The position numbers and the translations under genes were made by a program. From a virus, in IMG/VR virus record IMGVR_UViG_3300033388_001490, positions 1-43,168 of that record: a DNA stretch of 43,168 nt; one strand, written 5' to 3'. Positions within the stretch are counted from its first letter, which is position 1. The number at the start of each line of letters is the position of its first letter. Positions 1 to 9,201 of this stretch are shown here, piece after piece. The notes under the pieces are model-generated. The model did not search any database, had not been told where the DNA came from, and saw nothing but the letters and a program-made list of their open reading frames with translations.

Positions 1-36
1 ATGTCAGTTTTTTTTACAAGAGTCTGGGAGTTCAGT

Positions 37-453
37 ATGGCAGGTAAAGGACCAGCAAAGACGCCAACAGCTATTTTGGAAAAGCGTGGCTCAAGACTGG
101 TAAAAGATAGGCAAGACGAGCCAGTGTATAATGGGATTCATAACTTAAGGATGCCACTTGGTTTAGGCTACCACGGCAAGAAGATTTGGAACAGGCTTAT
201 GCCGATGCTGACCAGTCAGGGCGTATTAACTGACGCTGACCTTGCAGGGTTTGAACGATATTGTTTTTTGTGGCAGGCATGGAAGGACTTAGCGAAGGCT
301 AAGGAATTAGATATAAACAAGTTAATGAAGATAGAATCCGGGTTTAGCAAGCTTGAGCAGCAGTTTGGATTAACCCCGGCCAGCAGGCCGAATGTAAAGG
401 CAACAAAGAATGCCAAAGAAGACAAAACCAAGCGTTTTTTCAAAGTGGGGTAA
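37..453 (+). CDS. Terminase small subunit (P27-like)
   Basis: This is the DNA-recognition subunit of the packaging motor; it binds phage DNA and hands it to the large subunit. The 138-residue product opens with MAGKGPAKTPTAIL and has a helical body with an aromatic YCFLWQAWKD stretch, typical of P27-family small terminases. The reading frame is open from base 1, but the ATG at 37 has a GGGAG ribosome site six bases upstream and gives the usual N-terminus, so I start there. It overlaps the large subunit by 44 bases. The tail is Lys/Asn-rich. The family call rests on length, N-terminal motif and position before TerL. Confidence 0.85.
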   Translation: MAGKGPAKTPTAILEKRGSRLVKDRQDEPVYNGIHNLRMPLGLGYHGKKIWNRLMPMLTSQGVLTDADLAGFERYCFLWQAWKDLAKAKELDINKLMKIESGFSKLEQQFGLTPASRPNVKATKNAKEDKTKRFFKVG

Positions 454-2056
454 GCTCCTGGAGATGATTCCGGGTTACTCTCCTATCGAGACAGCGGGCG
501 ACTGTTGGTTCGACGATAAGCGTGCGCAGTTCTGTATTGACTTCTTTCACGAGTGCCTTTGTTTCATTGAGGGGGAAAAAGCAGGTGGGCCATTCCTGCT
601 TGAACGATGGCAACAAAGCATTATCGCAAATCTATTTGGTTGGATGCGTCCTGATGGTTCCAGACGATACCGCGAATCCTTTATATTCGTACCCCGTAAG
701 AACGGCAAGACTCCGTTTGTCGCGGGCATCGCGGTCATGGTAGCTATTATTGATGGTGAACCAGGGGCGCAACTGTACGCAGCGGCGGGTGAGCGAGAGC
801 AAGCGGCCCTGACATACCGACACGCCGCTGGTATGATTGCCCGTAATCCGGAGCTTGCGAAGCGGGCAAGGTGTTACAGGACATTCAAGAGTATAGAGTT
901 CTATGATGGCGATTGCATCTTTAAGGCTTTGTCTGCTGATGCCGACACAAAGCACGGCTTAAACGCTCACCTGGTTATCAACGATGAGCTTCACGTACAA
1001 AAGAACCGCGATCTTATCGACACCCTTGAAACTTCTACTGCCTCCCGTCGACAGCCGATGATAATCCATATCACTACGGCGGGGTTTGATAAGCACTCCA
1101 TCTGCTATGAGAAGTACAGCTACGCCCAGAAGATCCGGGACGGTTCGATTGACGATCCGAAATTCTTCCCTGTTATATACGAGGCTTTAGAAGATGACGA
1201 CTGGACAAAAGAAGAAACGTGGGTCAAGGCTAATCCTAATCTTGGCGTTAGTGTATCTCTTGATTATCTAAAGTCTGCTTGTAAAGAGGCTCAGGACGTT
1301 CCCGCTAAGGAAAATACATTTAAGAGGCTTCACTTGAATATCTGGACAGAGCAAGAGACCCGCTGGCTTTCGATGATTAAATGGAATGCCTGTGACGAGA
1401 AGTGCGCCGAGGAAAATCTATTCGGCAGGGAATGTTTCGCAGGGCTTGACCTGTCATCCAATAAAGACATTACCGCATTTGTTATGGCGTTTAAGGTTGA
1501 TAACAATATTGTCTTAATCCCTCGTTTCTGGATACCAAAAGCAAACGCCCACGAGCGAGAACGAAAAGACGGCGTTCCTTATAGTGTCTGGGAACGGCAG
1601 GGATTTCTTAAGATGACCGAGGGCAATGTTATTGACTATGAATATGTAATTGACGACATCCAGAAAGACTTTGAACGGTTCGACGTTCGCGGGGTTGCTT
1701 TTGATCGGTTTGGCTTTGAAGCTGTCCGACAGAGGTTTTTGCGGGTTGGTGCTGACGAAAGCAAGTTTGTTTCCTTTGGACAGGGGTACTTGTCTATGTC
1801 CCCACCGATGAAGGAGCTGGAAAAGCTGGTTTTAGAGGGTGTGATTATACACAATGACAATCCAGTATTGAAATGGATGGCGTCTAACGTGGCTGTATTG
1901 CAAGACCCGGCAGGGAATGTAAAGACAAACAAGGATAAAAGTAGCGAGAAAATAGATGGCATCGTAGCGGCAATCATGGCTATCGGTTTGATGACGGTAG
2001 ACCCCGGCCCGACAAATGTATTCTATGAGAATCATGGTGTAAGGACTATTAGCTAA
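410..2056 (+). CDS. Terminase large subunit (ATPase-nuclease)
   Basis: Packaging motor ATPase and headful/cos nuclease, 548 residues. A Walker A-like VPRKNGKT lies at residues 94-101, Walker B LVINDE at 188-193 followed by LHVQKN, and the C-terminal RNase H-like nuclease begins at FAGLDLSSNKD near residue 340. Length and motif order match the phage terminase_1 (HK97/P27-associated) family. An AAAGG ribosome site lies nine bases before the ATG at 410; an alternative ATG at 464 would cut 18 residues. The stop overlaps the portal start by one base (TAATG). Confidence 0.95.
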   Translation: MPKKTKPSVFSKWGKLLEMIPGYSPIETAGDCWFDDKRAQFCIDFFHECLCFIEGEKAGGPFLLERWQQSIIANLFGWMRPDGSRRYRESFIFVPRKNGKTPFVAGIAVMVAIIDGEPGAQLYAAAGEREQAALTYRHAAGMIARNPELAKRARCYRTFKSIEFYDGDCIFKALSADADTKHGLNAHLVINDELHVQKNRDLIDTLETSTASRRQPMIIHITTAGFDKHSICYEKYSYAQKIRDGSIDDPKFFPVIYEALEDDDWTKEETWVKANPNLGVSVSLDYLKSACKEAQDVPAKENTFKRLHLNIWTEQETRWLSMIKWNACDEKCAEENLFGRECFAGLDLSSNKDITAFVMAFKVDNNIVLIPRFWIPKANAHERERKDGVPYSVWERQGFLKMTEGNVIDYEYVIDDIQKDFERFDVRGVAFDRFGFEAVRQRFLRVGADESKFVSFGQGYLSMSPPMKELEKLVLEGVIIHNDNPVLKWMASNVAVLQDPAGNVKTNKDKSSEKIDGIVAAIMAIGLMTVDPGPTNVFYENHGVRTIS

Positions 2057-3585
2057 TGTTTAATCCCTTAAAACTATTTAAAAGAAAAGCCGTAACCACC
2101 ACGGATACAGAAGGCTGGTTCCCTCTGATGTTTAATGGTAGCGTGATTACTGACGCTGGCGTTGCAATAAGCAATGATACCGCTTTGCAGATCAGTGCGG
2201 TGTTTAATTCTATACGTATTATCGGTGAGGATATTGCTAAACTCCCATTGCAGGTCTTTAAGAGGCTGGACAAAGGACGCGAAAAACGCAGCAACAATAA
2301 TATATGGCGTATCTTTAACGAGTCCCCAAACCCTGAGATGGATGCAATGGCTTTCCGTAACACCTTACAGGGTCACATCTTAGGTTATGGCAATGGGTAC
2401 GCCGAGATAGTCCGTGATATGGATGGCGAAGTAGGACAGCTTTGGATTATCGACCCGGCAAGAGTAACACCGAAACGCAGACAGGATGGGACATTGTTTT
2501 ATCAAGTAACAACGCCTACTGGTCAGGTTAAAGAGGTATCCCCAAACAAGATATTCCGTATCCCCGGTTTCGGTTTTGACGGTGTGACAGGGTATAACGT
2601 GATAACTTATGCCCGCCAGTCGTTAGGGCTTGCTCGTGCTGCTGAGTCGTTCGGGGCTAAGTTCTTTGGGAACGGTGCGAAGGCGTCTCTTGTATTTGAA
2701 ATGCCACAGGAACTTACTGAAAAATCTTCTAAGAACCTTATAAAGTCTATCCAGAGTCAGGTTGCTAACCAGAATCAGCATGGCATTTTACTTGCAGAGC
2801 AGGGCGCGAAGTTTAGTACACTATCTGTATCGCAAAAGGACAGCCAGTATTTAGAGACTCGGCAGTTCTCGGTTGGAGATATTGCCAGATGGTTCAGGAT
2901 ACAGCCGCATAAAATTGGTGATCTGTCAAAAGCAACTTTCTCGAATATCGAACATCAGAGCCAGGAGTATGTAAGCGATACCCTGACTCCGTGGTTCATT
3001 AGGTGGGAGCAGGCGATTAGGATGCAGCTAATGACGCCCGAGCAGCAAGCAGACAATCTATATGTAAAACACAACGCGAACGCATTGCTCCGTGGCGACC
3101 TCAAAAGCAGGTACGAAGCATACGCAAGCGGGATAGTAAACGGTTGGTTTACCCGTAACGAGGCAAGAGAACGCGAAGAACTTAACCCAATCGACGGACT
3201 CGACGAACCACTGATCCCCCTTAATATGGCCGTAGTTGGCGAAGAGCCTGTTGATACGGGAAACACTGACGCCTTTATTGAAGATGTTGCCGGGCGGATT
3301 GCACTTGCTGAAGAGCATGGATTATCAGCAAGAGCTGATAAGGCAGTCGAAGACAGGTCGAGGTTTAATCTCTGGGCTGATGGTTTCTTTGATAAACAAA
3401 GAACATACGTCCTGAAATGTATCGAGCCTCTAGGAAAAATAGGACTCGCAGCATTAGAGATAAAATTCACAGGCGTAGAAAGTATTACCACCTGCAACAA
3501 TCCCGCCGAACATATAAAAACATGGAATAGAAAACAAGAAATAGTAGACATAATCAAAGAGGCTTTACTATGTACGACCAAATAA
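2056..3585 (+). CDS. Portal protein (HK97 family)
   Basis: Dodecameric portal ring through which DNA enters and leaves the capsid. The 509-residue product contains family-typical stretches: SAVFNSIRIIGEDIAKLPLQ near the N-terminus, LGYGNGYAEI, and RWFRIQPHKIGDLSKATFSNIE in the crown/wing region. The C-terminal 100 residues (after about 400) are less conserved and may interact with the scaffold or protease. The start is coupled to the terminase stop, and the 3' end overlaps the protease gene by 16 bases. Confidence 0.95.
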   Translation: MFNPLKLFKRKAVTTTDTEGWFPLMFNGSVITDAGVAISNDTALQISAVFNSIRIIGEDIAKLPLQVFKRLDKGREKRSNNNIWRIFNESPNPEMDAMAFRNTLQGHILGYGNGYAEIVRDMDGEVGQLWIIDPARVTPKRRQDGTLFYQVTTPTGQVKEVSPNKIFRIPGFGFDGVTGYNVITYARQSLGLARAAESFGAKFFGNGAKASLVFEMPQELTEKSSKNLIKSIQSQVANQNQHGILLAEQGAKFSTLSVSQKDSQYLETRQFSVGDIARWFRIQPHKIGDLSKATFSNIEHQSQEYVSDTLTPWFIRWEQAIRMQLMTPEQQADNLYVKHNANALLRGDLKSRYEAYASGIVNGWFTRNEAREREELNPIDGLDEPLIPLNMAVVGEEPVDTGNTDAFIEDVAGRIALAEEHGLSARADKAVEDRSRFNLWADGFFDKQRTYVLKCIEPLGKIGLAALEIKFTGVESITTCNNPAEHIKTWNRKQEIVDIIKEALLCTTK

Positions 3586-4394
3586 TAAACGCATTCAATA
3601 ATCAAGTATGGGCAGTAATGCCAGACCATATGGAAATGATAATGGGATGGCTCGGTCCCCGGTTAGCTGGTGGCGATATGCCAGAGATCGAAGCGGTTCG
3701 GCCAAGGCAACAGAACAGAGTACAGGGCAAAGTAGTTGTATTGCCGATGGTTGGGACAATGACACAACGGGCAAGTATGATGACCGAGCATAGCGGAATG
3801 CTAAGCACGGACACATTCGGCAAGATGATCGACCAGCTTGCGAACGATCCGTCTGTGAAGTCTATCGTGCTTGATATTGATTCTCCCGGTGGAAGCATGT
3901 TCGGTATTGAGGAACTCACTCAAAAGATACGCGCGGCGGCTGGACAGAAAAGAGTTGTCGCGGTTGCAAACTCACTCATGGCATCGGCGGCATACTATAC
4001 AGGATCGGCGGCAACTAAAGTATTCGCGGCCCCCGGTTCATTAGTCGGCAGTATCGGTGTGATAATGACACACATCGACCACAGTGAGGCTTTAGCGGCA
4101 GAGGGTATTAAATACACCTTTGTCACTGCTGGTAAGTATAAAGCCCTAGGCAATGGTACAGAGCCTATAAGTGAGGATGCAATGGCTTACATGCAGGGGC
4201 TTGTAGACGATGGATATAACCAGTTCTTATCTGCTGTAGCCCAGAACAGGAACGTATCGAAAGCAACTGTAAAATCTGACTACGGACAGGGTAAAGTTTT
4301 AACCCCGAAAGATGCTTTAAATGCTGGAATGATCGACGGCATACGAACTCTCGATCAGGTTGTAGATATGGAATTAAGACGGCAAAGAAGATAG
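3570..4394 (+). CDS. S49/SppA-type prohead protease
   Basis: Serine protease that should process the capsid protein or scaffold during head maturation. The SppA-like core is clear: LDIDSPGGSMFG at about 101-112, nucleophile Ser139 in LMASAAYY, and general-base Lys191 in AGKYKALG. The 52-residue Ser-Lys spacing equals that of the known Bacillus SppA dyad. It has no signal peptide, as expected for the phage clade. It sits between portal and capsid, the usual place for this enzyme. Capsid processing is inferred from position. Confidence 0.92.
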   Translation: MYDQIINAFNNQVWAVMPDHMEMIMGWLGPRLAGGDMPEIEAVRPRQQNRVQGKVVVLPMVGTMTQRASMMTEHSGMLSTDTFGKMIDQLANDPSVKSIVLDIDSPGGSMFGIEELTQKIRAAAGQKRVVAVANSLMASAAYYTGSAATKVFAAPGSLVGSIGVIMTHIDHSEALAAEGIKYTFVTAGKYKALGNGTEPISEDAMAYMQGLVDDGYNQFLSAVAQNRNVSKATVKSDYGQGKVLTPKDALNAGMIDGIRTLDQVVDMELRRQRR

Positions 4395-4480
4395 CTTTCA
4401 CGCGGTAGCGGTTAGCGTCTTAGATGTATAGTGTAAATGTAAGTTTAATTTAATGTTAATTTATTTTGAAAGGCTTCATA
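4395..4480 (+). promoter_or_regulatory. Leader of the capsid gene
   Basis: An 86-base AT-rich spacer between protease and capsid genes, the longest gap in the head block. It contains the near-repeat GCGGTAGCGGTTAGCG and ends with GAAAGG seven bases before the capsid ATG. No confident promoter is visible; it probably serves as a strong translation leader for the most abundant protein. Confidence 0.35.
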
Positions 4481-5875
4481 ATGAAGTATTCAGAAATGCT
4501 TGCCAAGCTTAAAGCTGACAATGCCCGCATCGTTGAAATAGACGAGATGGCAGAAGTCACTGACGAGCTTAAGGCAGAGCAAGACGGGCTCCTTACCGCG
4601 TGTGAAAGCATGAAGGGTAAGATTGAGCGTAAAAAGGCTGCTTTGGCAACAGACGGCTATGTAGCTGATGCAGAGGCAAATCCGCCAATGGAGGCTAGAG
4701 TTATAGATGCACTGCCTGTTGTTCAGGATGTAGTCATCGCTGCAAAGCCGATTGTTATCCCGGCAAGGGCAAGACGCTTCAATAACACACTGAGAGCTTT
4801 TAAAGGCCAGGACGCAGATGTAAACGCATTCACTAGTGGCATGTGGCTTTCTGCTGTATTGGGTAATAAAAACTCTGTGGACTTTTGCAACCAGAACGGC
4901 ATCGTAATTAACGCTGTCCACGAAGAGGGCGTAAATACCACTGGTGGTTATCTTGTACCAACGGTACTTCATACCGCGATTATCGACCTACAGAAAGAGT
5001 ATGGCGTAATCCGGCAGGAGTCCGAGATTATCCCGATGACCAGCGACAAGCTTTTGATTCCCCGTACTACGGGTGGACTGACGGCTTACTTTGTTGGTGA
5101 AAGTGAGGATATGACCGAATCGACCGCAAGCTGGGACGATGTAACTCTGTCCGTTAAGGATTGCGGCGTACTGACTCGTGTAACAAACGCACTTGCCAGC
5201 GACGCGATTATTCAGCTTATGGATAATCTGACGGTTAAGATTGCAAGGGCATTGGCTCTCAAAGAAGACCTTGTAGGATTCCTGGGAACAGGCATCTCAA
5301 CTCATGGCGGCATGACTGGTGTTATCACCAAGCTTATTTCCGTTGCGTGGTCGGCACCTGGTGTTGTCGGGGCTGGCAATGGTATCCTCGAATGGGGTAC
5401 TGGCGTTGGTTTTGAGAATATCACATCCGCTAACATTACAAGTCTTATGTCGAAGCTTCCAAAGTATGCTCGTGCCGGTGCTAAGTGGCATTGTTCACCT
5501 GTATTCTTTGATGCTGTATTGACACGACTAGCGTTGGCTCAGGGTGGTTCTACGGCTGCCGAGGTAGTTAATGGCGTACCTATGAACAGGTATCTTGGTT
5601 TCCCCGTTGTTCTGAATGAAACGATGAATATTGCGGGTACTGACCAGGAAATTAGTTTGCTGTTTGGTGATTTGACTCAGGCAACTACTTTCGGTGATCG
5701 TCAGTCAATGTCAATCGCGGCTTCGGATAGTGCAACCATCGGCGGACAGTCAATGTTCACGCGAAATCAAAGTGCTTTACGTGCTATCGAGCGATTTGAT
5801 TTTGTCGCTCACGATGTCGGTACAAGTACGGTTGCTGGTCCGATTGTTGGCTTAATGGCTTACGACGCATCTTAA
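4481..5875 (+). CDS. Major capsid protein (HK97 fold)
   Basis: Shell protein of the head, 464 residues. The first ~100 residues are charged and helical (KYSEMLAKLKADNARI) and fit a scaffolding delta domain removed by the S49 protease. The rest follows HK97-like capsid organisation, with a G-rich N-arm (GVNTTGGYLVPT), a beta-rich P domain and a C-terminal TRNQSALRAIERFD stretch. A TTG 15 bases upstream is in frame but overlaps the ribosome site, so the ATG at 4481 is preferred. The exact cleavage site cannot be placed from sequence alone. Confidence 0.93.
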   Translation: MKYSEMLAKLKADNARIVEIDEMAEVTDELKAEQDGLLTACESMKGKIERKKAALATDGYVADAEANPPMEARVIDALPVVQDVVIAAKPIVIPARARRFNNTLRAFKGQDADVNAFTSGMWLSAVLGNKNSVDFCNQNGIVINAVHEEGVNTTGGYLVPTVLHTAIIDLQKEYGVIRQESEIIPMTSDKLLIPRTTGGLTAYFVGESEDMTESTASWDDVTLSVKDCGVLTRVTNALASDAIIQLMDNLTVKIARALALKEDLVGFLGTGISTHGGMTGVITKLISVAWSAPGVVGAGNGILEWGTGVGFENITSANITSLMSKLPKYARAGAKWHCSPVFFDAVLTRLALAQGGSTAAEVVNGVPMNRYLGFPVVLNETMNIAGTDQEISLLFGDLTQATTFGDRQSMSIAASDSATIGGQSMFTRNQSALRAIERFDFVAHDVGTSTVAGPIVGLMAYDAS

Positions 5876-5891
5876 TCGTAACAAATCCCAA

Positions 5892-5912
5892 TTTTAACTT
5901 GAAAGGTTAAAA
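5892..5912 (+). promoter_or_regulatory. Hairpin overlapping a ribosome site
   Basis: A perfect 7-bp inverted repeat TTTTAAC / GTTAAAA brackets a 7-base loop TTGAAAG, so the ribosome site GAAAGG lies in the loop and first stem base. It ends one base before the ATG at 5914. It could tune expression of the next protein relative to the capsid protein. Confidence 0.5.
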
Positions 5913-5913
5913 A

Positions 5914-6438
5914 ATGATACATGCAAATGAAGGCAAAACCGCGATTTCTCCGGGCATTGCCGTAACTAATGCAACAGCAGAGCATACGCTTGATATAGAT
6001 ACATCCGGCAGCGATCAGCTTAATCTGTACATCAGTTGTGGTGTGCACAATTCTGCTACAGAAGCTATTGATACTATTAGTGTCTACGAAAGCGATACTG
6101 TCACTGAGGCGACTAATATGACCCTGATTGCAGCTCTATCGAGTGGCACAGCAACCAGTACATCGGCAAGTAATATTCTGCCGACTGCTGCTGTTATGGC
6201 TCTTGGTGGGAATGTTCAGGAAATCCAGATCGACTTACGGAAACGCAAAAAGAATGTCGGTGTTGCTGTTGTATCTGGTGTTGTAGCGGCTGGATGCTCT
6301 ATTGGCATCCTTGCTCGTTTAACTAAGAATGAAGAGTCTGCTGATTCGGCTGCTCAGAAAGACCAGCCCGATTTGGGCGCATTGACCGTTAGCGGCTGTA
6401 TGCAGGTCATCACTGTCGAAACTCCAGTTGTTACTTAA
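5914..6438 (+). CDS. Probable capsid-associated structural protein
   Basis: A 174-residue protein of unassigned family directly after the major capsid gene, where decoration or head-stabilising proteins usually lie. Ser/Thr/Ala-rich and beta-prone with few charged residues until about 105, then a basic patch (LRKRKKNVG) and a hydrophobic glycine-rich segment (VAVVSGVVAAGCSIGILA). I see no catalytic motif. The capsid role is inferred from position and composition only. Confidence 0.7.
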   Translation: MIHANEGKTAISPGIAVTNATAEHTLDIDTSGSDQLNLYISCGVHNSATEAIDTISVYESDTVTEATNMTLIAALSSGTATSTSASNILPTAAVMALGGNVQEIQIDLRKRKKNVGVAVVSGVVAAGCSIGILARLTKNEESADSAAQKDQPDLGALTVSGCMQVITVETPVVT

Positions 6439-6466
6439 TCGTCCTTTATCTTGTTAACGCAAGAGC

Positions 6467-6492
6467 GGGGGTTGGCTGCGTGGCTGACCCCC
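6467..6492 (+). terminator. GC hairpin after the capsid genes
   Basis: The inverted repeat GGGGGT / ACCCCC (6467-6472 with 6487-6492) has a 14-base loop and is followed only by TTAAAGG. It could be a partial terminator or mRNA-stabilising hairpin that separates capsid expression from downstream genes. The lack of a T-run argues against a strong intrinsic terminator. Confidence 0.45.
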
Positions 6493-6530
6493 TTAAAGGA
6501 CTTAATTTAAAAGATAAAGGAATAAATATT

Positions 6531-7718
6531 ATGCTAAAACTAAACTTGGGCAGCGGCCCAAAACAACTTGAACTAAAAGGCTATGAGAACATCGATCTCA
6601 AGAACGGGAAAAGTGCGTACCCGCTTGAGTACAACAGTGAGACAGTCGACGAAATACGCGCGTCTCATGTCTTGGAACATTTCCCGAAAAATGAAGTACA
6701 TTTAGTATTGAGAGATTGGGTGGATAAACTCCGTCCGGGTGGAGTGCTAAAGATTGCCGTACCAAATATTGATAAAATATTAGACGATTACAAGGCGGGC
6801 ATAAAACATGATTGCCCTGTCGATGCTTACATATTCGGCGGACAGACAGACGAAAACGATTTCCATAAGTCATGCTTTAACGTACAGAGTCTTACAAAGT
6901 ATCTTGAATTGTGCGGGCTGGTTGATATTCAAGTTTGGGAATCACAGATAAAAGATTGTGCAAGTCTACCGATTTCTTTGAATCTAAGAGGGCAGAAACC
7001 GGGGGGATTAGAAACTAAGGTACAGGCCGTCATGACGCTCCCCAGACTTGGCTTTACCGCTAATATGTTTGCCGCTAGTAAGGTATTCCCTAAGCTCGGA
7101 ATTGGATTCGGCACTGCTTCTGGTGTGTTTTGGGGGCAAAGGCTAACAGAGCTTTTAGCTTTACATACCAATGACGGAACTGAGTACATTATCACGCTGG
7201 ATTACGATACGGCATTTAAAGAAGAGCATGTCCTCAGGCTTATGCAGCTAATGGCCGAAAATCCAGACGTAGACGCTATTATCCCCGTCCAGATAAAACG
7301 AGAAAATAAAACGCCGATGTTTTGTATTGTAGATGAGGACGGGAAGGGCCGCAATGTTGCTTTAACGGAGTTTGACGAAGAACTTATACCTATAATGACG
7401 GGACATTTCGGTTTAACGATATTTCGCGTTTCGGCATTCGATGGACTCGAAAAGCCTTGGTTCTTACCTCACCCAGATCCAGATGGAGGTTGGGGCGAAG
7501 GCCGGATAGATGAGGATATTCATTTCTGGCATAACTTCTATAAATGCGGGAAAAAGGCGTGCCTAGCTCCCGGCGTAATGTTAGGTCATCTTCAAATGAT
7601 GTGTACGTTCCCAGGCCCAGCCAGAAAAGGGTTTGAACCAATGCACTATTATATGAACCAATTAGATCACGGTCAATGGCCAGATCACTGCTTACCTAAA
7701 GTGGAGCTAAAGAAATGA
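6531..7718 (+). CDS. Methyltransferase-glycosyltransferase fusion
   Basis: A 395-residue two-domain enzyme. Residues 1-90 carry class I SAM-methyltransferase signatures: LNLGSGP, EIRASHVLEHFP and LRPGGVLKIAVPN. From about 165 the protein changes to a glycosyltransferase-A-like fold with ITLDYDT (a DxD-type metal/nucleotide-sugar motif) and GGWGEGRIDEDIHFW later. I start at the ATG at 6531 (AAAGGA nine bases upstream); the frame is open further upstream. It is inserted between capsid and connector genes, so virion protein modification is a reasonable guess, but host surface or DNA targets are not excluded. Confidence 0.75.
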   Translation: MLKLNLGSGPKQLELKGYENIDLKNGKSAYPLEYNSETVDEIRASHVLEHFPKNEVHLVLRDWVDKLRPGGVLKIAVPNIDKILDDYKAGIKHDCPVDAYIFGGQTDENDFHKSCFNVQSLTKYLELCGLVDIQVWESQIKDCASLPISLNLRGQKPGGLETKVQAVMTLPRLGFTANMFAASKVFPKLGIGFGTASGVFWGQRLTELLALHTNDGTEYIITLDYDTAFKEEHVLRLMQLMAENPDVDAIIPVQIKRENKTPMFCIVDEDGKGRNVALTEFDEELIPIMTGHFGLTIFRVSAFDGLEKPWFLPHPDPDGGWGEGRIDEDIHFWHNFYKCGKKACLAPGVMLGHLQMMCTFPGPARKGFEPMHYYMNQLDHGQWPDHCLPKVELKK

Positions 7719-7870
7719 AAATAAAACTATTAGAAGCTTACGGAATGGCGGGCAAGGGTGAGATACTTAACCCGTCCCCGGTAATTGCAGGTATGTTAAT
7801 TAAACGTAAAATAGCAAAGGCCATATTACCTAAGAAAAAGAGGGCAAAAAAATGCTCAAATGGCAAGTAA
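7715..7870 (+). CDS. Small basic phage protein, 51 aa
   Basis: A 51-codon gene whose ATG overlaps the previous stop (ATGA) and whose 3' end overlaps the connector start by 19 bases. The product begins MKIKLLEAYG and ends in a very basic KKKRAKKCSNGK tail. Its form (short beta start, G-rich turn, SPVIAGMLIKRKIAKAI helix) resembles small proteins often placed before head-tail connector genes. Function unknown. Confidence 0.7.
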   Translation: MKIKLLEAYGMAGKGEILNPSPVIAGMLIKRKIAKAILPKKKRAKKCSNGK

Positions 7871-8406
7871 CAACCGAACCGGAAGTAGAGCCTATTGATA
7901 TTGACGAGGCAAAGCTGAATTTACGTGTCGACTGTGACGCTGATGATGATTTAATTACCGCTCTGATTGTCGCGGCGCGTAGATGGTGCGAAGATTACGA
8001 GAACCGGGCTTATATCACCCAGACGATCACAGCGAAGACTTTCTGGCTGCCGGATCAGATTATATTACCTCGACCACTCTTACAGTCGGTGACTTCGATT
8101 GCTTACATTGATACGGCAGGCGACGAGCAGACGCTTTCCAGTGATTTGTACGCTGTTGATGTATTCAGGGAACCCGGACAGGTAACAAAGGCTTACAACG
8201 CTACCTATCCATCCGTTAGAGGTGACGTAAACGGCGTGACGATTGTATATAAGGCGGGTTACGGCGATGCGTCTACCGATGTCCCACAAGAGACGATACA
8301 GGCCATACAGATAATGATACAGTACTTTTATGATGACCGGGCGGGCGAAGGCAAGATACCCCCGGCCGTTAAGAATTTACTTAATAAAAGGGTTAAAACA
8401 GTATGA
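7852..8406 (+). CDS. Head-tail connector (gp6-like)
   Basis: Adaptor ring protein that docks under the portal. The 184-residue product has the gp6/phage_connect layout: helical N-terminus with EAKLNLRVDCDADDDLITALIVAARRWCEDYENRAYI, then beta strands around LPRPLLQSVTSIAY, and a C-terminal helix QAIQIMIQYFYDDR. The first gene of a tight head-tail joining cluster; overlaps the next gene by four bases. Confidence 0.9.
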   Translation: MLKWQVTTEPEVEPIDIDEAKLNLRVDCDADDDLITALIVAARRWCEDYENRAYITQTITAKTFWLPDQIILPRPLLQSVTSIAYIDTAGDEQTLSSDLYAVDVFREPGQVTKAYNATYPSVRGDVNGVTIVYKAGYGDASTDVPQETIQAIQIMIQYFYDDRAGEGKIPPAVKNLLNKRVKTV

Positions 8407-8750
8407 ATCCCGGCGATTTCAGACATAGAATTGAAATACAGACGAACACACCAGCCAAAGACCCTAACGGCGGCGAGGTTGCTTCGTGGGCTACTACCTC
8501 GACGTTCTGGGCGTCCGTACAGACGCTTACAGGCAAGAAGCTTGAGATTGCCCGGCAGATAGACGCCGAAGCCTCTGTGCAGGTGCGTATGCGTTACTGT
8601 AGCTCGTCTGGGTCTGGGCAAGTTACCGTATTGAATCGGTTGTTGTTCGGAACCCGCATATTAGAGCCGATTCTTGTCGTGAACGAGCATGAAAGAAACA
8701 TCATGTTGCAGATTCTTTGTAAGGAGAAACGGGGGGCTTTAGATGGCTGA
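8403..8750 (+). CDS. Head closure / head-tail adaptor
   Basis: A 115-residue protein opening with MNPGDFRHRIEIQTNT and containing PNGGEVASWATTSTFWASVQ, the typical start of phage head-tail joining (SPP1 gp16-like) proteins. It should plug the connector channel after packaging. Overlaps both neighbours (ATGA upstream, 8 bases downstream), as usual for this cluster. Confidence 0.9.
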   Translation: MNPGDFRHRIEIQTNTPAKDPNGGEVASWATTSTFWASVQTLTGKKLEIARQIDAEASVQVRMRYCSSSGSGQVTVLNRLLFGTRILEPILVVNEHERNIMLQILCKEKRGALDG

Positions 8751-9201
8751 TGGAATAATATTGCAAACAAGAGGCTTTGAAATATTCGACGCCCAGCTTA
8801 AGCACCTTGAAAGAAAAGTTGCGAAACAGATCGTCAAGACTGCGACAAGAACAGCCGCAAAGAATACGCTAAAAGAAGTCAAAGCGAACGCTAAAAGCCT
8901 AGTCGGCGGTGAAATGGGAACATTACTTGCTAAGCACGCAAAGATTATTGTTTTCAAGCATCAAAGGCGTGGCAGTTGGGGTGTCCAGATCGGAATGAAA
9001 GCTGGTATACCAGAGTTTACGGAATATTCAAAAATTGGGAAAAGAAATTATATCCCGTCTGCTATTGAGTTCGGGCATGGTAACGCAAGGCCGATACCTT
9101 TTATTAGGTCGGCATGGGCAAAAACAAAAGCACAAGACGTTAGGATTATGGGTAAGGAACTAAAAAAAGGCATCGAAAGAGAGGCAAAACGTGGCAGATA
9201 A
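8743..9201 (+). CDS. HK97 gp10-like neck protein
   Basis: A 152-residue protein of the HK97 gp10 type, acting at the head-tail joint or tail completion step. Features: basic amphipathic helices in the first 60 residues (LERKVAKQIVKTATRTAAKNTL), then IEFGHGNARPIPFIRSAW near 110-125, which matches the family's C-terminal signature (G..G...RPIPFIRPA). Position after the head closure gene fits. Confidence 0.87.
   Translation: MADGIILQTRGFEIFDAQLKHLERKVAKQIVKTATRTAAKNTLKEVKANAKSLVGGEMGTLLAKHAKIIVFKHQRRGSWGVQIGMKAGIPEFTEYSKIGKRNYIPSAIEFGHGNARPIPFIRSAWAKTKAQDVRIMGKELKKGIEREAKRGR

Noticed and set aside
1-36. Terminase small subunit starting at base 1
   Set aside because: The ATG at 37 has a GGGAG site and gives the usual N-terminus.
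2955-3629. 224-codon minus ORF opposite the portal
   Set aside because: Antisense shadow with no ribosome site.
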